Origin: Neomesorhizobium albiziae
Lineage (GTDB): Bacteria > Pseudomonadota > Alphaproteobacteria > Rhizobiales > Rhizobiaceae
Length of the DNA: 64,000 nt
Assembly (NCBI RefSeq): GCF_900114255.1
Contig: NZ_FOSL01000018.1
Coordinates: forward strand, 37,651 to 101,650
Direction: 5' to 3'
The position numbers and the translations under genes were made by a program. The notes below the pieces were generated by a model. That model saw only the letters and a program-made list of their open reading frames with translations. It searched no databases and was not told the origin of the DNA. Shown here piece by piece: positions 36,218 through 44,920 of the stretch; position 1 is the stretch's first letter; each line of letters starts with the position of its first letter.

Positions 36218-36808
36218 ATGAGCTGTGAGATATCGCGCCGCTTTCTTGTATTGGGTAGCCTGACGGTCCTGGCGGCCGGATGCACATCGGTGCAACAAGC
36301 GGTCGAGCCCCTGACGGCCTCCTTCGGCGCCCCGAAGGGCCTAAATCCCGCTTTTCGACGCAGGCATGTGCGCTACGACGGCAGCGAACCTCCAGGGTCG
36401 ATCGTTGTAGACACAAACGAACGGTTTCTTTACGCCGTGGAAGAAGGCGGGTGGGCCACTCGCTATGGTGTCGGGGTGGGTGAAGAGGGCCTCTCATTGA
36501 AAGGCAGGGCCAAGATCGGACGCAAGGCCGAATGGCCATCCTGGACGCCTACCGCCAACATGATGCGGCGCAAACCACGGCTGCTTCAATATGCCGGCGG
36601 GGTGCCAGGCGGCAAAAACAATCCCCTTGGCGCGCGCGCTCTCTATCTTTACCAGGGCGGTCGCGACACGATGTTCCGCTTGCATGGCACAAACGAGCCC
36701 TGGACAATCGGAACTGCCGTCTCCAGCGGATGTGTTCGGTTGACGAACGAGGACATTATCGATCTCTACGAGCGTACGCCGGAAGGTACGCCAGTATTGG
36801 TGATCTAG
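36218..36808 (+). CDS. L,D-transpeptidase (YkuD) lipoprotein
   Basis: From the ATG at 36218 the product has 196 residues with a lipoprotein signal (FLVLGSLTVLAAGC, Cys at residue 22). The catalytic motif is intact: HGTNEPWTIGTAVSSGCVRL, with the catalytic Cys in SSGCVRL. Such enzymes make 3-3 cross-links in peptidoglycan or attach proteins to it. A start at 36155 would put 21 extra residues before the signal and is unlikely. Confidence 0.92.
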   Translation: MSCEISRRFLVLGSLTVLAAGCTSVQQAVEPLTASFGAPKGLNPAFRRRHVRYDGSEPPGSIVVDTNERFLYAVEEGGWATRYGVGVGEEGLSLKGRAKIGRKAEWPSWTPTANMMRRKPRLLQYAGGVPGGKNNPLGARALYLYQGGRDTMFRLHGTNEPWTIGTAVSSGCVRLTNEDIIDLYERTPEGTPVLVI

Positions 36809-36944
36809 CCCTCGCGGCGCTTCAGAACTGCGCTCAGCACGCTATCTTCAAATCAGAGATGAAGGCAACCGTGCTGGAGACAGGTAGCTGCCTCAGTATT
36901 CCGGTTAACCATACTCGATCGATTTTCCGGCCCTGGAAGAAGCT

Positions 36945-36959
36945 GACACAAACTGTGTC
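36945..36959. promoter_or_regulatory. Perfect 15-base dyad GACACA-N3-TGTGTC (copy 1)
   Basis: GACACAAACTGTGTC is a perfect 6+6 dyad with a 3-base centre, upstream of the small lipoprotein gene at 37071. The same half-sites with the same spacing recur at 62855-62869 in front of the exported repeat protein. That suggests a shared regulator. Which protein binds is unknown. Confidence 0.45.
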
Positions 36960-37070
36960 TTTTGTGCACTAGACGTTGTCCCCGCTTACCCTATCTTATT
37001 CAAACCACGAATCTTCTGTGGTGGCAGTGCCTTAGATAATCTGTTCCACATCCGGGGAAAGGATTGCCTT

Positions 37071-37205
37071 ATGAGCAAATTGATAATCGCATTGGTAGCA
37101 GCTCTAGCTGTCAGTAGCCTAAGTGGCTGCGGCACGATTGGTAAAGGCAAGGGTAAAGCCCCGCCCCCGGTCGAAGATACCGGAGCTGCTCCCGTCTATA
37201 AGTGA
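37071..37205 (+). CDS. Small lipoprotein, 44 residues
   Basis: This short gene encodes MSKLIIALVAALAVSSLSGC followed by a 24-residue basic and proline-rich tail ending in PVYK. The lipobox places the modified Cys at residue 20. A good ribosome site (GGAAAGGA) precedes the ATG, and a strong hairpin follows 22 bases after the stop. It resembles the entericidin-sized lipoproteins of alphaproteobacteria; the function is unknown. Confidence 0.75.
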   Translation: MSKLIIALVAALAVSSLSGCGTIGKGKGKAPPPVEDTGAAPVYK

Positions 37206-37226
37206 CGATACGCTGGTTTCCTGAGT

Positions 37227-37250
37227 AGGAAGGGCCGGACGGCCCTTCCT
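37227..37250 (+). terminator. Hairpin terminator of the small lipoprotein gene
   Basis: A perfect 10-base stem AGGAAGGGCC / GGCCCTTCCT encloses a GGAC loop, 22 bases after the stop codon. There is no clear T-run (GAAAACG follows), but the stem strength and position favour a transcription terminator. Confidence 0.65.
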
Positions 37251-37334
37251 GAAAACGCGACATAGCTGATTGGTTGCGGGCTGCCGCTGGCTCCGGTCGG
37301 GATTCTGTCGGGTTGGAAAAGGGAAGGCGGAACG

Positions 37335-37937
37335 ATGTTAGTTCGCAGCCGGCTATTTTGCCTGGCCTTGGTGTTTGTTGTCTCGGCCTGTCAGACCGAG
37401 GACAAGCGGCCCCAACCGCGTTTCGTTTCGGATGCATCCGAAACGGGAAATGCGGTTACATCTGCATATGCTCCCAAAACCGCATCACATGCCAACGCAA
37501 GCGGCTATTTCATCGAATTCCGCTCGCGGTATGCGCTTAGCTACGGCCATACCTATGTTATCTTCGGCCGCGCCCAGAACGGGAAGATGATCAATCCCGA
37601 GGTGGCGGGTCTGCACCCTTCCTCCGACAGCGAGGTCCCCTACGTAATGGGCCATTTCATTCCGGTCCCTGCTGAAACCGGATGGAGTGATGGTGACCTC
37701 GAAGAGGGTTACAGGTCCGCGAGCTGGAGGGTGATGCTGAGCCAATCCCAATACAACTCCGTGGTTTCCAACATACGCAAGCTCCAGGCCAGTTCGCCCG
37801 TTTGGCATGCAGCACTCTATAATTGTAATGCCTTCGTCGCGGACATCGCGCGTTCCATGGGGTACAAAACCCCGTCGATCCAACTGAGACCGCAGCAGTT
37901 CGTGACCGAATTGAGACAGATGAATACGCGTTCCTAA
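37335..37937 (+). CDS. Lipoprotein with a possible permuted NlpC/P60-like fold
   Basis: The 200-residue product has a lipoprotein signal (LVFVVSAC, Cys at residue 19). It contains a His in SYGHTYVIFGRA (H72) and later a Cys in LYNCNAFVADIARS (C164). The His-before-Cys order and the NCxxF pattern are like circularly permuted papain-fold proteins, but the match is only by motif. It is the third lipoprotein gene in about 1.7 kb. A peptidoglycan or lipid amidase role is speculative. Confidence 0.7.
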   Translation: MLVRSRLFCLALVFVVSACQTEDKRPQPRFVSDASETGNAVTSAYAPKTASHANASGYFIEFRSRYALSYGHTYVIFGRAQNGKMINPEVAGLHPSSDSEVPYVMGHFIPVPAETGWSDGDLEEGYRSASWRVMLSQSQYNSVVSNIRKLQASSPVWHAALYNCNAFVADIARSMGYKTPSIQLRPQQFVTELRQMNTRS

Positions 37938-38007
37938 ATGGAGCCAAACCGGCTTTTCTCCGGACGAAAAATACTGCAGACCGTTCAAGTCTCAAGCAGC
38001 GTGGCGG

Positions 38008-38604
38008 TTGGACGTGATAAGTATCGATTCGGTTGGCGAGTTCGTCTGGGTCCTGGGGCTCATTGCCTGGTACGTCATCCGATACCCTTTTGAGCGGCGT
38101 GCAAAGCGCGTGCGGGTTGTCGGCACTCAACGCTCGCCATCAGACAATGTCGGTCTGGCGGCCGCGGTCTTTGGGATGGCCATCCTCCCAGCCTTTTGCA
38201 TTGTCACGAATTTTCCCCGCGCCGCCGATTATCCCAGCAACATCTGGTCGGTCGGGGTGGGAACGATATCCTACGTGGCAGCGCTCTGGGTCTTTCGCCG
38301 CGCTCACAAGGAGCTTGGACGCAACTGGTCGATCAGCCTCGAAATTCGCGAGCGACATGAACTCATCCGCTCCGGTCCTTACGCGCTCGTTCGCCATCCC
38401 ATGTACACTTCGTTTCTGTTGATGGCGCTGGGGCAGTTTTTCCTGCTTTCCAATTGGGTCGCGGGAATTGCGGGCCTGATCGGGTTTTCGATCCTCTTTT
38501 TTGGACGTGTCGACAAGGAAGAGCGTATGATGCTTGATAATTTCGGCCCGCAATATCGGGCTTACATGGAAACTACCAAGCGAATTATTCCTTATCTGTA
38601 TTAG
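38008..38604 (+). CDS. Isoprenylcysteine carboxyl methyltransferase-like membrane protein
   Basis: The 198-residue membrane protein has three or four membrane segments and the ICMT/PEMT signature region: SGPYALVRHPMYTSFLLMAL, followed by EERMMLDNFGPQYRAYMETT. Bacterial members methylate unknown, often lipid or isoprenoid-linked, acceptors with S-adenosylmethionine. The start may be the TTG at 38008 or the GTG at 38014. It is 10 bases upstream of an acyltransferase-like gene, so the two probably share a pathway. Confidence 0.85.
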   Translation: MDVISIDSVGEFVWVLGLIAWYVIRYPFERRAKRVRVVGTQRSPSDNVGLAAAVFGMAILPAFCIVTNFPRAADYPSNIWSVGVGTISYVAALWVFRRAHKELGRNWSISLEIRERHELIRSGPYALVRHPMYTSFLLMALGQFFLLSNWVAGIAGLIGFSILFFGRVDKEERMMLDNFGPQYRAYMETTKRIIPYLY

Positions 38605-38614
38605 GGTTGCGAGG

Positions 38615-39352
38615 ATGCGCGGTCGAGCCATCAAGCTTTCGGCGTCTCGGCGTTTGGTTGGAGACCTGATGCACTTTTCACTGGGCGTGCCGCGCGTCAC
38701 TGTCCAGCGTCGCATCGATGTGAGTGGTCTCGTCAGAGCGAGGACGGCAAACGGGAAAAAGCGCTCCTGGACCGCGATCTTCCTCAAGGCATATGCATTG
38801 CTGGCAAGGGAAACGCCGGAACTTCGGCGTACCTACGTAAAATTGCCCTGGCCGCATCTCTACGAATATCCCGTGAGCGTCGCATCGGTTGCCCATGAGC
38901 GGGACCTTGATGGCGAAAAGGCAGTGCTTCTGACCCGCATCAAATGCCCGGAGCGCGATGCAATTCATGAACTCGAGGAATTCCTCCATCGAGCAAGAAC
39001 GCTTCCGGTCCATGAGGTCAAAGACTTCAGGCAGTCCCTGAAATTTGCCCGCGCGCCGGCTGTTGTCAGGCGTTTGCTCATGTGGCTGGGTCTGAACATC
39101 GCGCGCCAGAAGGCCAACTATTTCGGCACGTTCCAACTGTCTGTCTATTCCGGACTAGGGGCGGAATCGCTCAATCCGCTGACACCGCTCACCACTCTGC
39201 TCAACTACGGTCCGATCGAGGACGGTTTCGTGACCGTGCGCATCCACTATGATCACCGGGTAATGGACGGCGCCACCGTGGCCCGAGCGCTGGGGAAGTT
39301 CGACGAAATACTGAATGGCGTCATAGCGCAAGAATTGACCGATTCCGGCTGA
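38615..39352 (+). CDS. Free-standing E2-type (2-oxoacid dehydrogenase) acyltransferase domain protein
   Basis: From the ATG at 38615 (GCGAGG upstream) the product has 245 residues. It carries the chloramphenicol acetyltransferase/E2 active-site motif HYDHRVMDGA with H214 and D218. There is no lipoyl or subunit-binding domain, so it is not a normal pyruvate dehydrogenase E2. It probably transfers an acyl group from CoA to an unknown acceptor. It follows the methyltransferase-like gene closely. Confidence 0.8.
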   Translation: MRGRAIKLSASRRLVGDLMHFSLGVPRVTVQRRIDVSGLVRARTANGKKRSWTAIFLKAYALLARETPELRRTYVKLPWPHLYEYPVSVASVAHERDLDGEKAVLLTRIKCPERDAIHELEEFLHRARTLPVHEVKDFRQSLKFARAPAVVRRLLMWLGLNIARQKANYFGTFQLSVYSGLGAESLNPLTPLTTLLNYGPIEDGFVTVRIHYDHRVMDGATVARALGKFDEILNGVIAQELTDSG

Positions 39353-39433
39353 AACGCGTCCGGTCGGTGAATAGCCGGAGCACCTCGGTCAACGAGGTCG
39401 CAGGGATGGCGTGCGCTGACTTCAGAGCGGTTC

Positions 39434-39512
39434 CGGTTCTTTCAGAACCGATAACTCGCTCAAAGTGCTTGTTTTGCCGCATTTATGCGGACGCCAAATG
39501 ATTCCATTTGGC
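39434..39512. repeat. Cluster of three perfect short hairpins
   Basis: Three dyads follow one another: CGGTTCT-TTC-AGAACCG (39434-39450), CCGCAT-TT-ATGCGG (39477-39490) and GCCAAATG-ATTC-CATTTGGC (39493-39512). Together they look like a mosaic rhizobial intergenic repeat. They lie after the acyltransferase gene and before the uncertain leftward frame, and could end transcription from both sides. Confidence 0.6.
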
Positions 39513-39556
39513 TGCAAAATGCTTTGGGATCGTCAAGCGGGCCGGATCCCGGTTCG

Positions 39557-40186
39557 TCAAACCCTGCTTTCCGAACGAGATACCGGTTCTTGATCCGGAA
39601 TCAACGCCTGCCAACCTTTTCGCTCATCCAGGATTGCATAGACGACCAGCTGGTCCGTGCTGTTTTTCAGGTAAAAAATGGAGAAGCCATCGGCATTTCT
39701 GAAATGCCACCCAACTCCAAACGGCTTGGTTCGGCTTGAATAGCTCAAACCTTGAGCTGTCTCGAAGAGAGTTTCTATAACTTTTCGCCCATCCACCCGC
39801 TGTGGGACATTGACGGCCGTCCGCGCAAGATCGCGCACGGCGCTTTCAGCAAACAGAACCTGCGGTGCTTGCGCAACAACATGAGGCTGCACAACAATCT
39901 GCAAACCGTTCAGGCTGGATATCCGCTTGCTCGCTTCGTCGGAGGTGAAAGCGTTGCCAGTCGACGCCTCGTCAATCCTGCGCTGGAGTTCCGCAGCAAC
40001 GTCGGGCGGTATCGCTGCAAGCTCGTCATTCTCCCCGTTCGACTGGCTTACTCCGGTCAGCGCGGGAATTCCCAGACCCTGTTGGACGAAATCGAGCATG
40101 GACTTTCGTCTGTGCGGCATCTTCACGCTCCAGTCGGCAACTGGCATCACAATAACATCATAAGCCTTGTTTTCGTCAGCATCCAA
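39557..40186 (-). CDS. Uncertain protein of unknown function
   Basis: A 209-residue frame starts at a TTG; an ATG at 40147 is an alternative. The middle contains IPPDVAAELQRRIDEASTGN and the end has VGWHFRNADGFSIFYLKNST followed by DQLVVYAILDERKG. The first part looks faintly like an antitoxin and the second faintly like a RelE/ParE-type toxin, but neither match is firm. Competing frames exist on the other strand. It may be a degraded gene. Confidence 0.35.
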   Translation of the reverse strand: MDADENKAYDVIVMPVADWSVKMPHRRKSMLDFVQQGLGIPALTGVSQSNGENDELAAIPPDVAAELQRRIDEASTGNAFTSDEASKRISSLNGLQIVVQPHVVAQAPQVLFAESAVRDLARTAVNVPQRVDGRKVIETLFETAQGLSYSSRTKPFGVGWHFRNADGFSIFYLKNSTDQLVVYAILDERKGWQALIPDQEPVSRSESRV

Positions 40187-40512
40187 GCGAATGAGCCCTC
40201 ATTCCTCGATTTGGCTTGTTGACGGCGCTAGCCAGGCCAGCGTGCGTGGCTCGGGCTGCGCGAAGGGCTATTACGTCAGTATCCATCATCGCTGCGCGCG
40301 AAATATGACGAACTGATCGAATTACTCAGACTCACGGGACGATCCACGATGCATGTGGACCGCAGACGCACGAACGGTGGGCACTGAACGAGCGTTGTTG
40401 ATCCCGTTTTCACCGTCGCCAGCAACAAACTGTGAGACGGATTGTTGGAACCCAATGGCGATCAGCCCATTGGCTGATAGGGACGAAAACCGTCCGATCA
40501 GGAGTTAGAAAA
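40187..40512. other. Intergenic stretch without a recognised gene
   Basis: These 326 bases contain a short closed frame ending near 40386 (QYPSSLRAKYDELIELLRLT) that looks like the tail of a lost gene. The promoter of the following secreted-protein gene must also lie here. A dyad GGCGATCAGCC/GGCTGAT-type sequence is visible near 40457-40480. Nothing else is identifiable. Confidence 0.4.
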
Positions 40513-40848
40513 ATGAACCGGCTTCTATATAGCCTCATGGCCACCGCTCTGGCGTCATCATTCGTGATAGCGCCTGCGCTGCCGCTGAATGCAGCCCCGG
40601 TCTTCGTTCCGAAGTCCGTTGAAGCAAGCGGCAACGTCGACATGGTCAAGCACCGGAAGTGGCATCGCGGGCACCGTCATTGGCGAGCAGAGCGCCGCCA
40701 CTGGCGAAACGAGCGTAACTGGAGAAGGCACGGTTGGCAGGAGCGACGATACTATGACGATTCCTACTACTATCGGCGCCATGACATTCGACCCCATCGT
40801 TACTGGAGGCGAGAGCGCCCGGGTGTCACGCTCGAGTTTTCCTTCTAA
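40513..40848 (+). CDS. Secreted His/Arg/Trp/Tyr-rich small protein
   Basis: From the ATG at 40513 (AGGAG upstream) the product has 111 residues. A signal peptide ends near residue 27 (IAPALPLNA). The mature part is dominated by His, Arg, Trp and Tyr (HRKWHRGHRHWRAERRHWRN). Basic-aromatic secreted proteins of this kind are frequent in rhizobia; metal binding or envelope association is possible but unproven. The frame extends upstream to 40432 without support. Confidence 0.75.
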   Translation: MNRLLYSLMATALASSFVIAPALPLNAAPVFVPKSVEASGNVDMVKHRKWHRGHRHWRAERRHWRNERNWRRHGWQERRYYDDSYYYRRHDIRPHRYWRRERPGVTLEFSF

Positions 40849-41133
40849 AACAAGGCACCTACGCCGGTGCCCGAGCGCGTCTAAACCAGACATGCCGGCA
40901 GCGGTTTTTTGCTGATCCAGCGCAAAAATGGCTCGACCCGAACGGGGCATGACCGGGCCGAGCCGAGTTGGCACTTACGCGATGCGCATTAGCAGTCTCG
41001 CACATGTTCGTCTTTTAAAAATGACATGCCCGCGATTACGCAATGTCGCAGCAGGTCGCCTTCGGTCCTTACATGACCGCATTGGTGCTGGTGTCGTGTA
41101 GACAAATCGTGCGCGACCCGACGGGGCTAAACC
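40849..41133. other. Intergenic stretch with one imperfect hairpin
   Basis: No gene is visible between the secreted-protein stop and the end of the leftward membrane-protein gene. An imperfect hairpin at 40930-40964 (GGCTCG..CCCG / CGGG..CGAGCC) may end transcription from either side. Confidence 0.4.
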
Positions 41134-41637
41134 TTAGTTCCCCAACGGAGGGTAAACGCCAATTTCTGGACGCGTCCAAAACATCGCTGTCTTGCCGCCG
41201 ATTGCCGCATCAAGTGTTGCTTTCTCACCAGAAGCAACGCTGGCTACATACAGAACAATCCCAAGGTAAAATAGCGCATGGCTTGGCATGCAGACATTGG
41301 TTAGCCTCGGCTTTATTCCCAAGTATTTTGCGCTCCAAAAGAATGGACGTACATTGTATATGGATTTTGCTCGTCCCTCTTCTTTCAATTGGTAATCGAG
41401 ATGTTTTTCGTCCCATTGCTCACGAATCAGCGGGATCAAGGCCAGCGTCAAAATTCCAAACGCTATGGATAGCGCCAGGCAGGCAGCGCTTGCGAACTTC
41501 AGGCTGTATATGCCCGGCAAACTGTTACCAACCACCCAGCCCAGAGCGGCTACAGCGGTAATCAGCAGTTTGTCGTTCCAGTCCTTGAAAAGCTTCAATG
41601 CCTCGGAGTGGTTGTCGGTGGGAGAATCGGGTGGCAT
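41134..41637 (-). CDS. Small three-helix membrane protein of unknown function
   Basis: From the ATG at 41637 the product has 167 residues. Membrane helices are predicted at about 22-42 (LLITAVAALGWVVGNSLPGI), 47-70 (FASAACLALSIAFGILTLAL) and 125-145 (SHALFYLGIVLYVASVASG). The soluble segments are mixed-charge. The DNA is less GC-rich than the neighbouring metabolic genes, suggesting recent acquisition. No family is recognised. Confidence 0.65.
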   Translation of the reverse strand: MPPDSPTDNHSEALKLFKDWNDKLLITAVAALGWVVGNSLPGIYSLKFASAACLALSIAFGILTLALIPLIREQWDEKHLDYQLKEEGRAKSIYNVRPFFWSAKYLGIKPRLTNVCMPSHALFYLGIVLYVASVASGEKATLDAAIGGKTAMFWTRPEIGVYPPLGN

Positions 41638-41844
41638 CTCGGATGACCTCCACGGTTGGGCCCCAAAGATAATCCTCGCGCCGTTCCCGGGTCGGCAGCA
41701 AGAACAAATTGCGCTGACCGGGGCGCGCCTCGAGCAACAACGACCAGCGTGCAATTTGTGAAGTCGTCAACTCACCGTTGTCATTAAGCGCCTGCCCCCC
41801 ACCAAGCAATAGCTGACATCGCTCCGTGCTTTTTGAGGTTTGGC
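41638..41844. other. Gap between the membrane-protein gene and the siderophore locus
   Basis: A leftward frame crosses this gap (containing LTTSQIARWSLLLEARPGQR) but has no family resemblance or ribosome site. I treat it as non-coding or as a remnant. The 3' end of the siderophore reductase gene lies at 41845. Confidence 0.4.
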
Positions 41845-42948
41845 TCAATCCCCATTCTCTTTTCGGGCGTCGTCGCCGCTGGAACCGCGGCGCCAATAGG
41901 CGACAACGAGATGTTCGTCTCGGGACAGATCGCGTTCACGCCTGAGATAGGTTCGGATCGCACGAAAGCTCCGGTACTCGCAACCTGCCCAGGCGAAGAT
42001 GCGAACTTGGCTGTCCGGCCAGTCGATGGCGCGCACGGCGTTTTCCAGCAAGCGGGACGTCCCTGGCTCCGCTGCGCCACGATGCAGCCATTTGACGTCG
42101 AGCGTTGCGCTGGAGAGCAGCGGCTGCTCGTCGCGCGCGTCCGCGACCTCGACGCGCACCGTCGCCTGCTTTCCTGCTGGCAGTTCCTCAAGAATACGGG
42201 CGATGGCGGGCAGCGCCGTCTCGTCCCCGGCCAGCAGATACCAGTCCGCATCGCCGATCGAGCCGCCGCCAGGCCCCGTCATCCCGACACAATCGCCCGG
42301 CCGAGCGCGGTCGGCGAAGCAGGCGCCCGGCATGTCGGAGCCGCCATGCATCACGAAATCGATATCGACCTCGCCCCGTTCGACGTCGATGCGGCGGATC
42401 GTGTAGATCCGCACGTCCGGCCGGGCATCGTCGCTTGGCCAGCTGGGCCGGCCGTCCTCGCCAGTGACAGGCCAGACGGGCTTTGCGTCGGGGTCCCGCG
42501 GGATGAGCAGGCGCACATGCAGCCCGCCGCTGGCGAAACGACCGAGATCGTCTCCCGACAGAGTCAGTCTGCGCATATGCGGACCGATATCGGCAACCCT
42601 GGCGACACGCATCTCGCGGAAGTAAGGCAGTGCGGACCCGGCGGCGCCGTCGCCCCGCCAGATGATGCGCGGGTGTTCGGCGGCAGCCAAACGAAGGATG
42701 TGTTCGGCAATCGCCAGCTTGACGTAGGCGAGGGATGTGTCGTCCTTGCCCTCGGCGAAGACCTTCAGACAGCGTTCGCATGCCTCCAGGTCGGTAACGC
42801 CGAAGCCGGTGTCGATCCGCGCGCATCTGCCTTCGACCTGCGCGCTGCCATGTTCCGCGAAATGCGCGCACAGGCGCTTCATGACATCCTCGGGCGAGAC
42901 CAGCGCGATCTCCGTTGAGGCTCTCAGAAAACGCGGCATCTCAGCCAT
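41845..42948 (-). CDS. Siderophore-interacting protein with N-terminal DUF2218 domain
   Basis: The 367-residue protein joins an N-terminal DUF2218 part (residues about 8-95) to a ViuB/SIP-type flavin reductase. The flavin motif RIYTIRR and the NAD(P)H-binding part (DWYLLAGDETALPAIARILE and FAWAGCEYRSFRAIRTYLRR) are clear. It would reduce ferric siderophore in the cytoplasm to release iron. It is the last gene of the siderophore operon and overlaps the permease stop by 8 bases. Confidence 0.92.
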   Translation of the reverse strand: MAEMPRFLRASTEIALVSPEDVMKRLCAHFAEHGSAQVEGRCARIDTGFGVTDLEACERCLKVFAEGKDDTSLAYVKLAIAEHILRLAAAEHPRIIWRGDGAAGSALPYFREMRVARVADIGPHMRRLTLSGDDLGRFASGGLHVRLLIPRDPDAKPVWPVTGEDGRPSWPSDDARPDVRIYTIRRIDVERGEVDIDFVMHGGSDMPGACFADRARPGDCVGMTGPGGGSIGDADWYLLAGDETALPAIARILEELPAGKQATVRVEVADARDEQPLLSSATLDVKWLHRGAAEPGTSRLLENAVRAIDWPDSQVRIFAWAGCEYRSFRAIRTYLRRERDLSRDEHLVVAYWRRGSSGDDARKENGD

Positions 42949-44920
42949 GACGCTTAACTCCTTTGCCGAGCAGGTAGACCAGGTATGGTCCGCTGATCAA
43001 AGACGCGAAAAGGCCAACCGGCAGCTGATAGGGGAAGGCCACCATGCGGGCCAGCCAATCGGAAAGCACCATCACCAACGCGCCGATCAGGGTTGAGCCG
43101 ATAAGGTGATGACGCGCGTGGGTGAGGCCGCACAGTCGTGCCACATGGGGCGCGATGAGACCGATGAAGCTCAACGGGCCAATGAACATGGTGGCGCAAG
43201 CCGTAATGATGGCTGTCAGCAATACGAGGACGAGCCGCGCGGCGCGCAATGGCATGCCAAGGCTGCGTGCGGCGGTCGAACCGAGCGGAAGTATGTCGAG
43301 CCAGCGCGAAAGAAAGAGCAAGGGCAGGCATGAGGCGCAGAGCAGGACAAGCGCTGTCCAAACCTGCAGCATGGTCGCGTCGCTGGTGGAGCCGCTGAGC
43401 CAGCGCAAGAGGACGTAGGATTGAGCGTTGCCGAGCGAAATTACCGCTGTCAGCATCGCGCTGCACAGCGCACTCATCGCGACACCGGCCAGCAGAAGCC
43501 GCTCCGGGCCGAAATTGCCGCGTGCCCCGGTCGCCAATATGGCGACCAGCGCCAAGGAGGCGCCGATTGCCGAGCCAAAAAGCTGCCAGCCCAGCCCGGC
43601 CGTAATGTCAAAAATGATAACCGCCGTCAGGCCGGCGCCGGCGCCGCCACCGACGCCAAGGACTTCCGGACTTGCCAGCGGATTTCCGGTCATGCGCTGG
43701 ATAACAACTCCGGCAGCGCCCAGCATGGCGCCCGCCACCGCCGCTACCCCCACCCGTGGCGCCCGCAATCCCCACAGATCAGCCAGCAGCGACCCAGTCG
43801 CGACGGACCAGCCATCCGGTCCCCGTCCGACGATCAGCGCGCAGGCCGCTGCCGCCAACACACCAACCGCTGACAGTATCAGCACAAATGGAGGTGCCTT
43901 GGCGCGTTGTATTGTGGCGGCTGACGTGCTCAGCGAGGGCCATTCGAACATTCTGAGGCGTGGCAACAGCCATAGAAGCAGCGGTCCGCCCAGCAGCGCG
44001 GTGGCGGCTCCCGTCGGCACGCGTTGCCCGCCCTGTCCGGCGGCCAGTTGGACGAGGCCGTCAGTAAGCCACAGCAGGATCGCGCCGATGATCGGCGCCC
44101 AGACAAGCCGCTGTTGCAGGGTGCGTGCGCCCGAAAGAGTCGCCAGCGCCGGCGCCGCCAGGCCGACGAAACCGATGACGCCGACTTCGGCAGTGACGGT
44201 GGTCGCTATCCACACGGCTAGCGCTACCACCAGCAGGCGAGTGACGTTCGGCGCAACGCCAAGGTTTCGCGCCGAAGAATCGTCGAGCCCGAGGATCGAC
44301 AACGGCCGTAGCATCAGCATGGCGGCGCCGAGGCCGAGGCACAACGGCAGCGTGATCGCGGTCGCGGGTCCCCAGCTTTGCTGCAGAAGCGAACCGCCGC
44401 CCCAGATGAACAACGAGAAGAGATACTCGCCATTGGCGAGGATGAGGGCGGCGCTTGCGGCATTGCATGTCAGTGCAAGCATCATGCCGGCAAGCACCAC
44501 GGACACCGGCTCCAGGCCCCTTCGCCACGTCAACGCCAGCACGATCGTCACGACGAGCACGCCGCCGGCAAAGGCGACCGCGCCTTGCGACCATGCCATC
44601 GTCGATGGCGCGTAGATCGTAGCTGCTGCCATAGCGAGTTGCGCACCGGCCGAAATGCCGAGGGTGGAGGGCTCGGCCAACGGATTGCGAAGCACGCGCT
44701 GCAGCAACAACCCGGCCAGGCCGAGAGCCGCCCCACCGAGGATTGCGACCGCGGCGCGTGGCAGGATCGTATAGTCGAGAATGATCTGCTGGAGATCGGC
44801 GTCGATGCCGGTGGCTGTCGAGTCCGGCCAGGCGTCTGCCACCTGCCAGGCAAAGAGTGCCAGCGCCGCGGCGGCCATCAGGCCCCACAGCATCGAGGGG
44901 ATCGTGTGTCGCTCAGCCAT
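42941..44920 (-). CDS. fhuB: Fused ferric-siderophore ABC permease (FhuB type)
   Basis: From the ATG at 44920 the product has 659 residues: two FecCD-type permease halves fused head to tail, as in FhuB. Duplicate motifs mark the halves: LRNPLAEPSTLGISAGAQLA in the first and MTGNPLASPEVLGVGGGAGA in the second. About 20 membrane segments are predicted. It overlaps both neighbours by 8 bases. It forms the hydroxamate-type siderophore channel with the FhuD-like protein. Confidence 0.93.
   Translation of the reverse strand: MAERHTIPSMLWGLMAAAALALFAWQVADAWPDSTATGIDADLQQIILDYTILPRAAVAILGGAALGLAGLLLQRVLRNPLAEPSTLGISAGAQLAMAAATIYAPSTMAWSQGAVAFAGGVLVVTIVLALTWRRGLEPVSVVLAGMMLALTCNAASAALILANGEYLFSLFIWGGGSLLQQSWGPATAITLPLCLGLGAAMLMLRPLSILGLDDSSARNLGVAPNVTRLLVVALAVWIATTVTAEVGVIGFVGLAAPALATLSGARTLQQRLVWAPIIGAILLWLTDGLVQLAAGQGGQRVPTGAATALLGGPLLLWLLPRLRMFEWPSLSTSAATIQRAKAPPFVLILSAVGVLAAAACALIVGRGPDGWSVATGSLLADLWGLRAPRVGVAAVAGAMLGAAGVVIQRMTGNPLASPEVLGVGGGAGAGLTAVIIFDITAGLGWQLFGSAIGASLALVAILATGARGNFGPERLLLAGVAMSALCSAMLTAVISLGNAQSYVLLRWLSGSTSDATMLQVWTALVLLCASCLPLLFLSRWLDILPLGSTAARSLGMPLRAARLVLVLLTAIITACATMFIGPLSFIGLIAPHVARLCGLTHARHHLIGSTLIGALVMVLSDWLARMVAFPYQLPVGLFASLISGPYLVYLLGKGVKRHG

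Noticed and set aside
41525..41896. A 123-codon minus-strand frame between the membrane protein and the siderophore reductase
   Set aside because: It overlaps both neighbouring genes and has no supporting motif.
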